64,000 nucleotides of DNA from Cyclobacteriaceae bacterium (GCA_016787755.1 JAEUUA010000014.1:1-64000); one strand, 5' to 3'. Numbered from the stretch's first letter, positions 32,012-41,451 are shown. Numbers and translations: made by a program. Notes: a model not told the origin generated them from the sequence alone.

Positions 32012-33373
32012 ATGCGAACCCTAACGCGAATTCTGTTTGTCGTTATTGCTATTGGTGTCATTTCATGTAGTACTCCCGCACCAAAAGAAATAAAATCAAA
32101 AGTTTTTCAGAAAAAATCGTTACGCCCTGTTGCAGGGCACTATATTATATTCATGCAAGACTCTGTTGTTGAGTCAATGATTGTCCTTGAAGACAGTCAA
32201 GACGAGTCTGCAATGTCTGCGTTGAGGGTTTCCAAAAAGGAAAAGGTTAAGAAGTTTGCCAAAAAATATAATTTATCGCCCTCTGACTCTTCTATTTTTG
32301 TTGACATAAGTGCTGGTTTTATTGCTGAGATAGATTCTACGCTGGCAGCTATTATCAGTCTTGATAGTACCAAGGTAAAATCGGTCTATCCAGATTTTCA
32401 AATAAAGTTAGCGGATCCAACAACGCAAGGCCAACCTATTCAACAAGGCCAGCCAATTCAACAAGGTCAGCCCATTCAGCAAAGCATGGTACCCGACCCT
32501 GCCAACCCCTTGCGCATGAGTTCATGTGCACTTGTTGAAGCAGGTGGATCAGTAGTTAGCCTAGCCGGTAATAATGCTAAAGTCTGGATTGTAGATACGG
32601 GCATCCAATCACATCCGGATTTAAGAATAAATGCGGGTTTGAGTTTTAATTTTGTCAAGAATGTACCCTATACCACGGATGATGATGACAATGGACATGG
32701 TACTCATGTTGCTGGAATTATCGGAGCTAAATCGAATGGTACCTTCTTTAAGGATGATACCGGAAATCCCATTACTGTAAGTGTTGGAGTTTCTGAGGGT
32801 GCCATGTTAATATCCCTGAAGGTTTTTGATAGGGAAGGTTATGGAGAATGGAGTAATATTATCCTTGCACTTAATCATATAGCCATATTCGGGAAGAAAG
32901 ATGATGTTGTAAATCTTAGTCTAGGCACTTATGGCATCACTAATTGTGACAATGAACTTCCGGAATTGAAAATGAAGATTGAGAGATTAGCAAGAAAAAA
33001 GATTTATGTGGTTATGGCAGCAGGCAATGATGCTGGTGATGCGTCAAGGAATTTGCCGGGTTGCTTGAATGATCCCGTTGGAGGATCGGGTAAATACATT
33101 TATACTGTTGCCGCTATTGACTGTGAAGGGAACTGTACTTTCTACTCAAATTATGGAGCCCCTCCGGTTGACTACGTAGCTGTAGGTACCAGTGTATTTT
33201 CAACCTATTTAAGAGATCCTATTACAGGGAAATGGCAATATATACTAATGACGGGTACATCTATGTCTACGGCCGTAATTTCTGGGGTGATTCATGCCAC
33301 CAGAGGAGCGATTGTTTCAAAGGACGCTAGATGCGGATCTCCATTATATAAGAAGGGACGAACGAGATTATAA
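32012..33373 (+). CDS. Lipoprotein subtilisin-like serine peptidase (S8)
   Basis: 453 residues. A lipoprotein signal (VISC, about residue 20) is followed by a propeptide resembling inhibitor I9 (about 40-130; GHYIIFMQDSVVE..., ISAGFIAEID). Three tandem copies of the hexapeptide QGQPIQ form a linker, and then comes the peptidase. The catalytic triad is complete: D195 (IVDTGIQSH), H229 (GHGTHVAG) and S417 (GTSMST). The protein ends soon after the active-site Ser helix without any C-terminal sorting or beta-domain. Its 3' end converges on the next gene with only 13 nt between, so transcripts may overlap. Confidence 0.92.
   Translation: MRTLTRILFVVIAIGVISCSTPAPKEIKSKVFQKKSLRPVAGHYIIFMQDSVVESMIVLEDSQDESAMSALRVSKKEKVKKFAKKYNLSPSDSSIFVDISAGFIAEIDSTLAAIISLDSTKVKSVYPDFQIKLADPTTQGQPIQQGQPIQQGQPIQQSMVPDPANPLRMSSCALVEAGGSVVSLAGNNAKVWIVDTGIQSHPDLRINAGLSFNFVKNVPYTTDDDDNGHGTHVAGIIGAKSNGTFFKDDTGNPITVSVGVSEGAMLISLKVFDREGYGEWSNIILALNHIAIFGKKDDVVNLSLGTYGITNCDNELPELKMKIERLARKKIYVVMAAGNDAGDASRNLPGCLNDPVGGSGKYIYTVAAIDCEGNCTFYSNYGAPPVDYVAVGTSVFSTYLRDPITGKWQYILMTGTSMSTAVISGVIHATRGAIVSKDARCGSPLYKKGRTRL
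32426..32479 (+). repeat. 18-bp tandem repeat in the subtilase gene
   Basis: Three direct 18-bp copies (CAAGGCCAACCTATTCAA-like) encode QGQPIQ three times between the propeptide and the catalytic domain. The copies differ by a few bases, so the repeat is not brand new. Confidence 0.85.
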
Positions 33374-33386
33374 TTCAGAAGTTGAC

Positions 33387-35963
33387 TTAATACTCTTCTG
33401 CTTTCTTGCGCAACGAATCTGATTTTGCACGAACGAGGTCAACTTTTTTTATAAAGTCTGGATCGTTTCTGTACTTAATAAAATAAGGGCCGTATAATAC
33501 GTGGGCATAGTCAATCCAGTTTAACTCAATGGCTTTCTGCACCCAATGCAAAGATTGTTCTTTATTGCCGCGTATTGCATTAATAGCTGCCAGGTAGAAA
33601 CTGGGTTCATAACTTTGTGAACCTTTTGAGATTTGATCCAAACTTATATTGGTGGCATGTGAAAGATACACGTCAGCCTCTACCTTGTACCCCTCCTCTG
33701 AAAGAATCTGACCTAACCCGATAGGACTTACAGTGTTCGGATCATTTTTGTAATCCTCATTGGTATCAATGGATCTTTGAAAATATGTTTTTGCATTTTT
33801 GATATCTCCTGCATAATGTGCAATTAAGCCTGCTACTTCCAGTGCGCGGGGCTCATCTCCAATTTTAAGCACCTGAGGTATCAGGTTTAGGGCTGCTTGT
33901 TTTCGGCCTTGGGCAACATGCGTATAGGCTAACAACTCATAGGTGTCATAAACATCTGGGTTAAGTTCAAGCGACTTTATGAGCCATGACTCGGCTTTTC
34001 CAAGATCTCCGAGTAACCGGTAAATCCAGCCAATGAGTTGATAGGGAATCCAATTCTTTGGGTTCATTCCCACCCCTTTTTTTTCCCATCGGAGTGCTTC
34101 AGGCAGATCACCTCGTAAAAGATAGTTAGTGCCCAGATTACCAACAGCCTGGTCGTTGGTTGGGTTTAGTTCAACCGATTTTAAAAGGAGCGGAAAAGCC
34201 TTGTCGTATAGTTTCTTATAGCTATATGCATTCGCGAGGGCTTTGTAAGCCTCCGAAAGATTAGAGTCTATTTGAATCGCCTTAGTGCCAGCAATAAGAC
34301 TGGAATCTAGCCAGGATTCATTTCTGCTAAAACGCATATTCATTTGACTGTATGCATCACCTAAGCCAGCCCATGCTCGGGCATAGTTAGGATCAAGGGC
34401 AATCGCTTGCTTGAATAATTCTACTGCCGAGTCATTTGAAGCGGGCTTGTACTTATAATACAAACTCCTTCCTTGCAGGTAGTAATCATAAGCTGTAGAA
34501 TTGTCCGTTGCCTTAAGATGAAGTCTTGTTTTTTCCATGTCGTTGAGTTGAATCTTCAACTGTTCGGCAATCATCAAAGCAATTTCAGATTGAACGGCTA
34601 CCATATTTTCTGTGGTTCGCTGAAACGTATTTCCCCATAAATAGGTATTCGTCTCATCAATCATTTGAGCGCGCACTGCTATTTGGTTTCCGTGGCGCTC
34701 TACACTACCGGTAATTAGAATTTTCACATCAAGATCTTTTGCAATATTATCGAAGGGTACTATCTGTCCTTCAAAATATTGACTCCGTCCGCGATTGGTA
34801 ACCCTGAATTTGCTGATGATGGCGAGGCGATTAATGATATCATCGGTGATACCATCCGCAATGTATTTATCGCTTTCATTTCCACTTCGGTTTTCGAAGG
34901 GTAGTACCGCGATCGAAAGAATCGTATTGTCGTTCCCGTTTATCAAGGTTTTTTTTACGTAGTTGAAATAAACGTATTGTAAACCTAACATCAGCAACAA
35001 GATTGATACAATGGACATACCCGTTAACGGCTTTTTCTTGTCTGGTGGAAAGGGATTCGCAGCAGCTTGGGAAGAGTTGGTTCTGATGATCCCATAAGGA
35101 CTCATTTCGTAGAACCAGGCTAGTAAGGTAGCCAATGGAAACCCGACCAGCATGATCCCTATCGCCAGGCTTACAATTCGTGATTCCAGTTTAAGTAAGG
35201 GTGTAAGAATAAGTAGAAGTTGATGAAGGAGCAAGGCAACTACTACATAGGTAAAGGCAGCGCGCAAAACATTCCTGCGAAGAAACTCATGCCAAAACCA
35301 TGAAATTCCTGAGGAGGATTTTTTATGGGGGTGCAGATCAGGTTGAACTGGTTTTGAGTTGGATTCTGATTGTTTAGCCAATGCCTCTATTATTTGTTCG
35401 ATGGCATTGGCTGTTTTATTTAATTGATCACGGTAAAAGGTTTTGTTTAAATTGTCTGCACGATTATCATGGGGTGTAAGCGGTCGATTGACACCTTGCG
35501 ATCTGAAAATAAAATTCAGAGCTCGAAGTGGTCTGCCACTCTCACTTTCGAAAAAGGCCTGGTCTTTGCTATCCAGATCATGGATCTGAATGGGTAAAAT
35601 ACGGCTTGCTACATTTTTATTTGCCAGTTTAACATCCAACCCCAGCGTATCGGATTTAGTTAGCTTGCAGAAAGCAAGGAATTCGTTATTCCAGGCAAAG
35701 CTTCTGGGATCGCAATAGGTGTGAGAAAGTATAGGAATAAAAATGAGGCATCTTAGTTTTCCTTCGAGGCTCTTATCAACGTTGTGAGTTTCTAACAAGC
35801 CATCATGAGGATTAGAATCAAAGTAGACAGTAACCGGTTCTTTTATGGTAGTGGCTAATTCTTCCTGTAGGTTTTTGACAAATTCCGATACCCATCCACT
35901 TCGGTTATCATTGTGGCGATAGGAGATGAAGATGTCGTATTCGAATCCTGGTAAAACTGCCAT
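33387..35963 (-). CDS. TIR-3TM-FlgO/TolB-like-TPR protein
   Basis: 858 residues. The TIR domain (about 8-195; YDIFISYRHND, Glu in SFAWNNEF, tail RILPIQIHDLD...GVNRPL) is followed by three membrane segments at about 230-250, 257-280 and 308-328. The middle of these contains FPLATLLAWFYEMSPYGI, a hallmark of the membrane part of CadC/cyclase-type FlgO-TPR proteins. The FlgO/TolB-like domain (about 345-475; IAVLPFENRSGNESDKYIADGITDDI, LITGSVERHG) and a long TPR array (about 490-830) follow. It is therefore a third domain combination built on the same TIR. The role is probably sensing and signalling across the inner membrane. A -7-like box lies 4 nt before the start. Confidence 0.88.
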   Translation of the reverse strand: MAVLPGFEYDIFISYRHNDNRSGWVSEFVKNLQEELATTIKEPVTVYFDSNPHDGLLETHNVDKSLEGKLRCLIFIPILSHTYCDPRSFAWNNEFLAFCKLTKSDTLGLDVKLANKNVASRILPIQIHDLDSKDQAFFESESGRPLRALNFIFRSQGVNRPLTPHDNRADNLNKTFYRDQLNKTANAIEQIIEALAKQSESNSKPVQPDLHPHKKSSSGISWFWHEFLRRNVLRAAFTYVVVALLLHQLLLILTPLLKLESRIVSLAIGIMLVGFPLATLLAWFYEMSPYGIIRTNSSQAAANPFPPDKKKPLTGMSIVSILLLMLGLQYVYFNYVKKTLINGNDNTILSIAVLPFENRSGNESDKYIADGITDDIINRLAIISKFRVTNRGRSQYFEGQIVPFDNIAKDLDVKILITGSVERHGNQIAVRAQMIDETNTYLWGNTFQRTTENMVAVQSEIALMIAEQLKIQLNDMEKTRLHLKATDNSTAYDYYLQGRSLYYKYKPASNDSAVELFKQAIALDPNYARAWAGLGDAYSQMNMRFSRNESWLDSSLIAGTKAIQIDSNLSEAYKALANAYSYKKLYDKAFPLLLKSVELNPTNDQAVGNLGTNYLLRGDLPEALRWEKKGVGMNPKNWIPYQLIGWIYRLLGDLGKAESWLIKSLELNPDVYDTYELLAYTHVAQGRKQAALNLIPQVLKIGDEPRALEVAGLIAHYAGDIKNAKTYFQRSIDTNEDYKNDPNTVSPIGLGQILSEEGYKVEADVYLSHATNISLDQISKGSQSYEPSFYLAAINAIRGNKEQSLHWVQKAIELNWIDYAHVLYGPYFIKYRNDPDFIKKVDLVRAKSDSLRKKAEEY

Positions 35964-35967
35964 TTCA

Positions 35968-35975
35968 CGAAAATA
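35968..35975 (-). promoter_or_regulatory. Candidate -7 box 4 nt before the TIR start
   Basis: On the minus strand: TATTTTCG-4 nt-ATG. One mismatch to TAnnTTTG, with the same 4-nt spacing as at 23508 and 26408. Confidence 0.35.
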
Positions 35976-36150
35976 ATAAATTGTTGCCCGTCAACCGAAG
36001 CTTTAGCGCAGTCCATAGAGCAAGTGGACGAAGATTTGATTTTAAAAGTCTTGGATTGGCGGTATATTCTTAATCCAGGCAGATAAACGCAGGAAAATTA
36101 CTCTGGTGATTTATCCTCTAACCACGCTTGTAAGAAAATTTGCAGAATAC

Positions 36151-37113
36151 TCATTCAATCTGAGCACGAAGCGAAAAATTTGACCAATATCCGGCAAGAG
36201 TTAGCCCGGAAACGATGTGCCACACGCCCCACCAGGCAGCAATAAATGCCATCCCCCCAATAGGTAGCTCTGCAGGAAATATCAGAGGATTAAATAGTAA
36301 TGCTAATGCGAGTCCTGAATTTTGAATGCCAGTTTCAATAGCGATGGTTTTCCTGTTCTTCGTAGACAAGCCAAATGCTGCAGCCGAATAATATCCGGTC
36401 ATCAACGCAAGGAGATTATGAATGAGTACGAGAACAAAAACAAACTTGATATGGGTTACGAATAAATCATAATTCTTAGTAAAGATGATGACGAGCATCG
36501 CCAGAAATGCTAGAATCGAGAAGCGTTTAATAGGGATGAGGATTTTAGCAGTAATTCTGCGGAAATTGTGGCTGACGAAAATCCCAAGGAATAAGGGAAC
36601 ACCCAGAATCATCAATATCGTGAGCAAGACGTTAATGGGATCGATCTCAAGAGGTCTGATTAGAGAATCCGTATTCCCTGAGGCATAGATTTTCATAAAT
36701 TGATTTCCCCAAAAAGTAAAATTTAGTGGTGTCAATACTAACGCACCCAAACTTGAAAATGCGGTAAGGCTAACAGATAAAGCAACGTTCCCCCGGGCTA
36801 ATGAACTTATGAAGTTTGAAATGTTTCCACCGGGGCAAGCGGCTACCAGAATCATACCCAACCCAACCGTGGGTGTAATAAAACTTTTCAACGAAATAAC
36901 CACCAGGAATGTAAGTAGCGGCATAAATAAAAATTGACTTAAGATGCCCACTAAAATAGGTCGCGGTTCTCGTATAAGGGCTTTAAAATCATCCGGCTTC
37001 ACTTCAAGTGCAATCCCAAACATGATGATGGCAATCGTTAGGTTCAGTAAGAGCTTACTGTCGTCAGAGAAGTTTAATCTTACCTGGTCTAGTTCCATTA
37101 AACTTTCAAGCAT
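36151..37113 (-). CDS. Bile acid:sodium symporter (BASS) family transporter
   Basis: 320 residues, polytopic with about nine hydrophobic segments. The motifs GIALEVKPDDF in the first helices, VAACPGGNISNFISSLARGN, and ETGIQNSGLALAL are the sodium-site and core signatures of the BASS/SBF family. It is an inner-membrane sodium-coupled transporter for organic anions; the natural substrate in Bacteroidota is usually unknown. It lies 20 nt behind the beta-barrel gene at 37134, so the two are probably co-transcribed and could act in series on outer and inner membranes. Confidence 0.9.
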   Translation of the reverse strand: MLESLMELDQVRLNFSDDSKLLLNLTIAIIMFGIALEVKPDDFKALIREPRPILVGILSQFLFMPLLTFLVVISLKSFITPTVGLGMILVAACPGGNISNFISSLARGNVALSVSLTAFSSLGALVLTPLNFTFWGNQFMKIYASGNTDSLIRPLEIDPINVLLTILMILGVPLFLGIFVSHNFRRITAKILIPIKRFSILAFLAMLVIIFTKNYDLFVTHIKFVFVLVLIHNLLALMTGYYSAAAFGLSTKNRKTIAIETGIQNSGLALALLFNPLIFPAELPIGGMAFIAAWWGVWHIVSGLTLAGYWSNFSLRAQIE

Positions 37114-37133
37114 ACGATTGGGTTAATTGAAAA

Positions 37134-38060
37134 TTATTGTTTAGCAAGATTCAATCGATAAAAAACTGACGTTCTAAAAACAAAACCATCTTCAAAATCA
37201 GTATTGAGTTGTGTCCGGTTATCGCCAATCTTAACAACTGAGATGGCCAGTTTAAGTTGATTACCAACTTCATAGATCCGATAACTCCTGCCAATGGAAT
37301 GACCAATCATTCCCACGAAATAAATATTTTTGTAGGTATACGAAAGATATCCCCCCAATTCATTATTGGCTTTTGTTACATAATGATCTCCATTGTAAGG
37401 AGTATTCAGATGGAAAGTTTTTTGGAAGCCAGAAAATTTTAGTCCTACACGAAAGGGTTCGGCCAGCAGGTAATTAACATCCATTGACATGGGCAACATA
37501 ACAGTAGTTTCCCATTTGTTCTTTTTGTAGTACACACCCAAAAGCGGCACTACAAAGGGACCAAATAATTCGGTATTGAAATACGCACCAAATTTATAAT
37601 TGAGATTTGTGTTTATGGTCTTTTTAAAAATAGACAAGAGCCCCAATTGAAAATCATTTTTTCCAACAGTTTCAAAATCCGATGAAATTTTGGGGAGTGT
37701 CATGAACGTAGCGGACCAGGTATCGGATAGGATAGTGTTTAAGCCAAGTTTTAAATTGAGGGTATAAACGGACACGTCTGGCTGATCGGCATAGACGGTA
37801 ACACGAACCTGTTCGAATAGTAGGCCAGTCAAAAAAGTATTCTTATCTGAAAGCACAATGGGCACGGTAGCATCAATCGTAAACTCTTGCACATCTGAGG
37901 AACCAGTTCCATCTTTAAAGTTGTTTCCTTTGCCAAGTGCATAGTCAATCTTCAATAGATCTATATAGTTTTGTGCCTGGGCAATTGAAGAAATCAATAA
38001 CAAGGAAACAAAAGAAAATTTAGTTAGATATTTTTTCAATATACTAATGCGGAAATGCAT
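37134..38060 (-). CDS. Outer-membrane beta-barrel protein, DUF6268-like
   Basis: 308 residues with a signal peptide (about 1-29, SSIAQAQ). The rest is alternating hydrophobic/polar strands with aromatic girdles (TFLTGLLFEQ, YKFGAYFNTELFGPF, YLSYTYKNIYFVGMIG) and an aromatic-containing last strand (VFYRLNLAKQ). The overall pattern resembles the DUF6268 outer-membrane family; that name is tentative. It is upstream of and close to the BASS transporter gene, which suggests a linked transport role. Confidence 0.75.
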   Translation of the reverse strand: MHFRISILKKYLTKFSFVSLLLISSIAQAQNYIDLLKIDYALGKGNNFKDGTGSSDVQEFTIDATVPIVLSDKNTFLTGLLFEQVRVTVYADQPDVSVYTLNLKLGLNTILSDTWSATFMTLPKISSDFETVGKNDFQLGLLSIFKKTINTNLNYKFGAYFNTELFGPFVVPLLGVYYKKNKWETTVMLPMSMDVNYLLAEPFRVGLKFSGFQKTFHLNTPYNGDHYVTKANNELGGYLSYTYKNIYFVGMIGHSIGRSYRIYEVGNQLKLAISVVKIGDNRTQLNTDFEDGFVFRTSVFYRLNLAKQ

Positions 38061-38545
38061 TCATAAATGTATAGGAATTTAGCAGAATAGCAGCTCAATA
38101 AGCAAAAGGATCATGCTGAATAGCAAAATTGATGACGAGAATATCTGTAAAGAGCACTTTAGGTTCTCATCGTTATTTACGTTGAGTTAGTTTGAAGCCA
38201 GTGATGGACCATATGAGCCCATCAATTATGCAGGTCAAATGAATTTTCGATCCAATTCAACAGAGTCTTTATTCTTTTTGAGCAATTGCCGCAATTTCTT
38301 TTTTAATAGGGCAACTGTTTCAGATTATGTATCATCGCCATACACATTCTTCATCTCGCTGGGATTTTTAGCTCGATTGTATAACTCCCATTCATCTACG
38401 TCATAATAAAAGTGGATGAGTTTAAATTCTTTCGTTACAATGCCATAATGTCTTTTTACCATATGTTCAGCCGGTTACTCATAGTAATGGTAGCCCTACG
38501 ACAGGAATTATAGGCTACGAGTCTGTTTATCGGGCACACAAATCA
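38061..38545. other. Intergenic region with a sulfatase relic, 485 bp
   Basis: Contains no intact gene. Its centre (38222-38493) is a decayed sulfatase tail. A GTAGCC-17 nt-GGCTAC inverted repeat directly follows the relic (38490-38518). A TACATTTA box on the minus strand (38064-38071) lies just upstream of the beta-barrel gene and may be its -7 element. Confidence 0.6.
38222..38493 (-). pseudogene. Relic of a sulfatase C-terminus
   Basis: Read on the minus strand, this matches the last 85-90 codons of the sulfatase at 28429-30060, including PAEHMVKRHYGIVTKEF, KLIHFYYDVDEWELY and KDSVELD. By eye the first half is nearly 90% identical in DNA. The frame is kept throughout but carries three stop codons (TAA where the intact gene has Tyr in YYEYP, TAA in the GAYQ region, and TGA before the normal end). 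The upstream 450 codons are absent. Most differences are silent or conservative, which suggests a second functional sulfatase that later decayed. Confidence 0.85.
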
Positions 38546-39382
38546 CTACAATTCAAGCTCTGAACCCTCTATAGCAAAATTAAATTCGAAGTTATACTTG
38601 TCAACATCTTCTCTCAACTCGCGGGTCAGTTCATCAAGTTGAGCATCGGTGCGACTTGGGTCATGATGCCCGATTAATAAATGCTTTATTTCACAAGCAG
38701 CTGCAAAGGCAAGTGTATCTTCAATGCTAGAGTGTCCCCATCCTTTGTGTGTGGCATAATTTGTTGCCGTATATTGTCCATCGTGATAGAGCAGATCAGC
38801 ATGATGTGCAATATTATAGCCGGAAATCCAATTATGATCTTTAATCATGCCATTTCTTCCTAAGGCAGGTTCATGGTCGGGCAGATAGGTAAATACGGAT
38901 TGCTTTCCTTCGATGCGATACCCTAGCGTGGGGCCGGGGTGTATAATATAGGAAGACTGAATTTTGAAATTTCCTATGTTAAAATCAGTGTTCCCAATTT
39001 CATGCATAACCAGTTTACAGGGTAATTCAAGAAGCCGAACAGGGAATAGTGGAGGTGAAAAATATCGACTCAGTCGGGAGGATAGACTATCTGTATTGCT
39101 GGATGGTCCCCACAAATGAATCTCTACATCTTCACGGAAGAAGGGTTTGAAAAATCCAAGTCCCTGAATATGATCCATATGAAGGTGGGTAAGCAATATA
39201 TCCACACGCTTGTTTTTTGGAATATGAGCATCATTAAAAGTTTGAATGCCTGATCCACCATCCAACACGATAAGACTATCTTCCTCTGAAACCACCATAC
39301 AGGAAGTCTGACCTCCGTAAACTTTTGTTTCAGACCCTGTGGTAGGAATGGAACCCCGAACACCCCATAGATTAACTTTCAT
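38546..39382 (-). CDS. MBL-fold metallohydrolase
   Basis: 278 residues. The start (LWGVRGSIPTTG, YGGQTSC, LDGGSGI) is that of the MBL subfamily often annotated as 'MBL fold metallo-hydrolase' in two-component contexts. The metal motif is H66-L-H68-M-D70-H71, with further ligands in YHDGQYT (Asp) and LLIGHHDPSR (His). It should bind two metal ions and cleave a phosphodiester, ester or similar bond; relatives include phosphodiesterases and RNase Z-like enzymes, and the substrate is open. It lies only 2 nt behind a PAS-domain gene, so the two form an operon. This suggests its activity or partner choice is tied to a small-ligand or redox signal. Confidence 0.88.
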   Translation of the reverse strand: MKVNLWGVRGSIPTTGSETKVYGGQTSCMVVSEEDSLIVLDGGSGIQTFNDAHIPKNKRVDILLTHLHMDHIQGLGFFKPFFREDVEIHLWGPSSNTDSLSSRLSRYFSPPLFPVRLLELPCKLVMHEIGNTDFNIGNFKIQSSYIIHPGPTLGYRIEGKQSVFTYLPDHEPALGRNGMIKDHNWISGYNIAHHADLLYHDGQYTATNYATHKGWGHSSIEDTLAFAAACEIKHLLIGHHDPSRTDAQLDELTRELREDVDKYNFEFNFAIEGSELEL

Positions 39383-39384
39383 GT

Positions 39385-39777
39385 TTAGTCTTTGGCTTTC
39401 CAGAAGATAGCAACAGCACCTAAAAACTTATTTTCCCGCCCTATAATCGGATAGGACGTAACAGAGATCTTCTCTTTATTTCCCTTCAGACTTAAAATCC
39501 AAAAAGTTTTGTGGTAAGGATAGCAGTCCTCTAAGGTCTTTACCAGGGGTAGTTCTGCAGGTGGTATCACATTGGACGATTCATCCATTGGAGTAAAGAT
39601 GGTAGACCATTTCTCCACCGGCATGGAACCGGTTTCTTCGAAACGGGTTCCCAATAATTCTTCGGCCGGCTCATTGTAGAATATCAGATTTCCCTTTGTA
39701 TCCGTGATAAAAACAGGTATAGAAAGGCAATCCGCTAATTGACGATTCAAAATTACTTCTATGGCATGTGCTGACAC
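39385..39777 (-). CDS. Stand-alone PAS domain protein
   Basis: 130 residues, essentially one PAS domain. The pattern is IPVFITDTKGNLIFYNEPAEELLG, then a helix region, KTFWILSLKGNKEKISVTSYPI, and GAVAIFWKA. It has no kinase, cyclase or DNA-binding part, so it must signal through another protein, most simply the MBL-fold enzyme encoded 2 nt downstream. It is soluble and cytoplasmic. A good Bacteroidota-type promoter lies upstream at 39801-39830. Confidence 0.85.
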   Translation of the reverse strand: MSAHAIEVILNRQLADCLSIPVFITDTKGNLIFYNEPAEELLGTRFEETGSMPVEKWSTIFTPMDESSNVIPPAELPLVKTLEDCYPYHKTFWILSLKGNKEKISVTSYPIIGRENKFLGAVAIFWKAKD

Positions 39778-39800
39778 GAATAATTTCGGTTTGGCCTAAC

Positions 39801-39830
39801 TAAATATAATCAAATACAATCAAATAGCAA
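39801..39830 (-). promoter_or_regulatory. Promoter of the PAS-MBL operon
   Basis: Read on the minus strand: TTG (39828-39830), a 19-nt spacer, and TATATTTA (39801-39808), 23 nt before the PAS start codon. This is the best full match in the window to the Bacteroidota promoter form. The spacer itself holds a 10-bp direct repeat (ATTTGATTGT/ATTTGATTAT) that could bind a regulator. Confidence 0.6.
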
Positions 39831-39949
39831 GGCTAGTTTTAGTACAAATGTCTCAAGGTGCCGGTAAAGGCAGAGATATTAAAAGTAGTTAAACTAAAAG
39901 GGCAATGATTATTATGGAAGTCTGATTATAACCAAAAGCATATAATCAC

Positions 39950-41383
39950 CTAAAACCACCTAATTATAATATCGATGAGCTTCTGTTTTTTTTCAGTGTA
40001 GGGCGGGGCCATCATATCCAATCCGCTTATAGGCGACCACTGTTTTAATACGGCTCTTGAATTTGAGAACTCTTCAAAGCCGAAAAACCCATTCCCTTTT
40101 CCAATTCCACTATTATTACTACCCCCAAAGGGAAGATTGTTATTAAAGAAGTGTATCCCACTATGGTTGACACAGGTTGCGCCTGCGCGCGTATGGTTAA
40201 TTATACGGTCAACGTTTTTATTATTATTACTATAAATATATAAGGCCAGGGGTTTTTCTTTGGAATTAATTTTATCAATAACTTCCTGTAAGTCTGTATA
40301 AACAATGAATGGTAAAATAGGTCCAAAAATTTCTTTCTCCCACAAATCTGATTCTTCCGAAATGTTCGACATGATAGTAGGTCCAAAATAATCCTGGGCT
40401 GCATCTGTTTCGCCACCATATTCCACAACAGCGCCTTTTGATAACGCATCATTAAAATAACTTTCCACACGTTTGAAATGCTTGTTGTTTACAATGCGAT
40501 TGTACGAATTGGATACGGATGGATCTTCACTATAATATAATTTCACTGTCTCTTTAAGTGAAGTAAGAAACTCATCCGCTACAGATTTATGCACAAATAC
40601 GTAATCGGGGGCAATGCAGACCTGACCGTTATTGATCCATTTGGCAAAAGCAATTCGCTGTGCTGATGATTTGAGATTGGCAGTTTCATCAACAATGGTA
40701 GGTGATTTACCTCCCAGTTCCAACGTAACCGAAGCCAGGTGCTCGGCTGCTGCTCTCATTACTACTTTTCCAACCTCAGGGGCTCCGGTGAAATAAATAT
40801 GATTGAAGGGCAGTGTTAATAATTCGGTTGACACTTCTACATCACCTTCAATCAGGGCTACTTCTGACTCCTCAAAGAGTTCGGTGATGATCTTTTTCAT
40901 TAAGGAGGAAGCGTGTGGAGTATATTCAGAGGGCTTAAGAATAATACAATTGCCCGCAGCTATGGCCGCAATCATAGGACCAAATGTCAAACTAAATGGA
41001 AAATTCCAGGGCGAGATAATCAATACCACACCTTTAGGTTCGTAATGTATGTATGAACGGGTACCAAGTTGTGCCAGTGGGGTGGCTACCTTCCTGGGTC
41101 GCATCCACTTTGCCAAATGCGCCCGTGTATGTTTAATGTCGGTTGTAATCTTATAGATTTCTGCAATATCAACTTCGCTCGGATGTTTACGAAAATCATT
41201 GTACAGCGCCTGTTGTATTTCAGTGCGATAGTGCAACAGGACATCATGTAATCGATCTAATTTTTTTATGCGATCACGGGCAGTTGAATCGGCTACCTTT
41301 TGTTGATGTTTTTTTTGAAGGGTAAAGATTCTGTTTACTTCATTTTTTACGGCATTTTGAATTGGGGGTGTGAGGGTATTCAT
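39950..41383 (-). CDS. Aldehyde dehydrogenase family protein
   Basis: 477 residues from the ATG at 41383. The frame is open further to a TTG at 41446, but that codon overlaps a likely -7 box (41444-41451), and the extra residues look unstructured, so the ATG is preferred. The enzyme resembles class 3 aldehyde dehydrogenases: ISPWNFPFSLTFGP and LKPSEYTP bind NAD(P), FTGAPEVGK is the Rossmann turn, the general base is in LELGGKSP, and the nucleophile is C256 in NNGQVCIAP. It should oxidise medium or long-chain aldehydes to acids. The C-terminus (MMAPPYTEKKQKLIDIIIRWF) may dock to a membrane, as in fatty-aldehyde members. It is a single gene. Confidence 0.92.
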   Translation of the reverse strand: MNTLTPPIQNAVKNEVNRIFTLQKKHQQKVADSTARDRIKKLDRLHDVLLHYRTEIQQALYNDFRKHPSEVDIAEIYKITTDIKHTRAHLAKWMRPRKVATPLAQLGTRSYIHYEPKGVVLIISPWNFPFSLTFGPMIAAIAAGNCIILKPSEYTPHASSLMKKIITELFEESEVALIEGDVEVSTELLTLPFNHIYFTGAPEVGKVVMRAAAEHLASVTLELGGKSPTIVDETANLKSSAQRIAFAKWINNGQVCIAPDYVFVHKSVADEFLTSLKETVKLYYSEDPSVSNSYNRIVNNKHFKRVESYFNDALSKGAVVEYGGETDAAQDYFGPTIMSNISEESDLWEKEIFGPILPFIVYTDLQEVIDKINSKEKPLALYIYSNNNKNVDRIINHTRAGATCVNHSGIHFFNNNLPFGGSNNSGIGKGNGFFGFEEFSNSRAVLKQWSPISGLDMMAPPYTEKKQKLIDIIIRWF

Positions 41384-41443
41384 TTTTAAAAATCCGTTAA
41401 GTGCTTGAACTGAAGGAACACTGTTGCCATTCGAGTGATTACT

Positions 41444-41451
41444 CAAATATA
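41444..41451 (-). promoter_or_regulatory. -7 box of the aldehyde dehydrogenase gene
   Basis: TATATTTG on the minus strand, an exact TAnnTTTG match, 60 nt upstream of the preferred ATG at 41383. It argues against translation starting at the upstream TTG. Confidence 0.5.

Noticed and set aside
41384..41446. Upstream TTG as the start of the aldehyde dehydrogenase
   Set aside because: The codon overlaps an exact TATATTTG promoter box, and the added 21 residues have no counterpart in the family.
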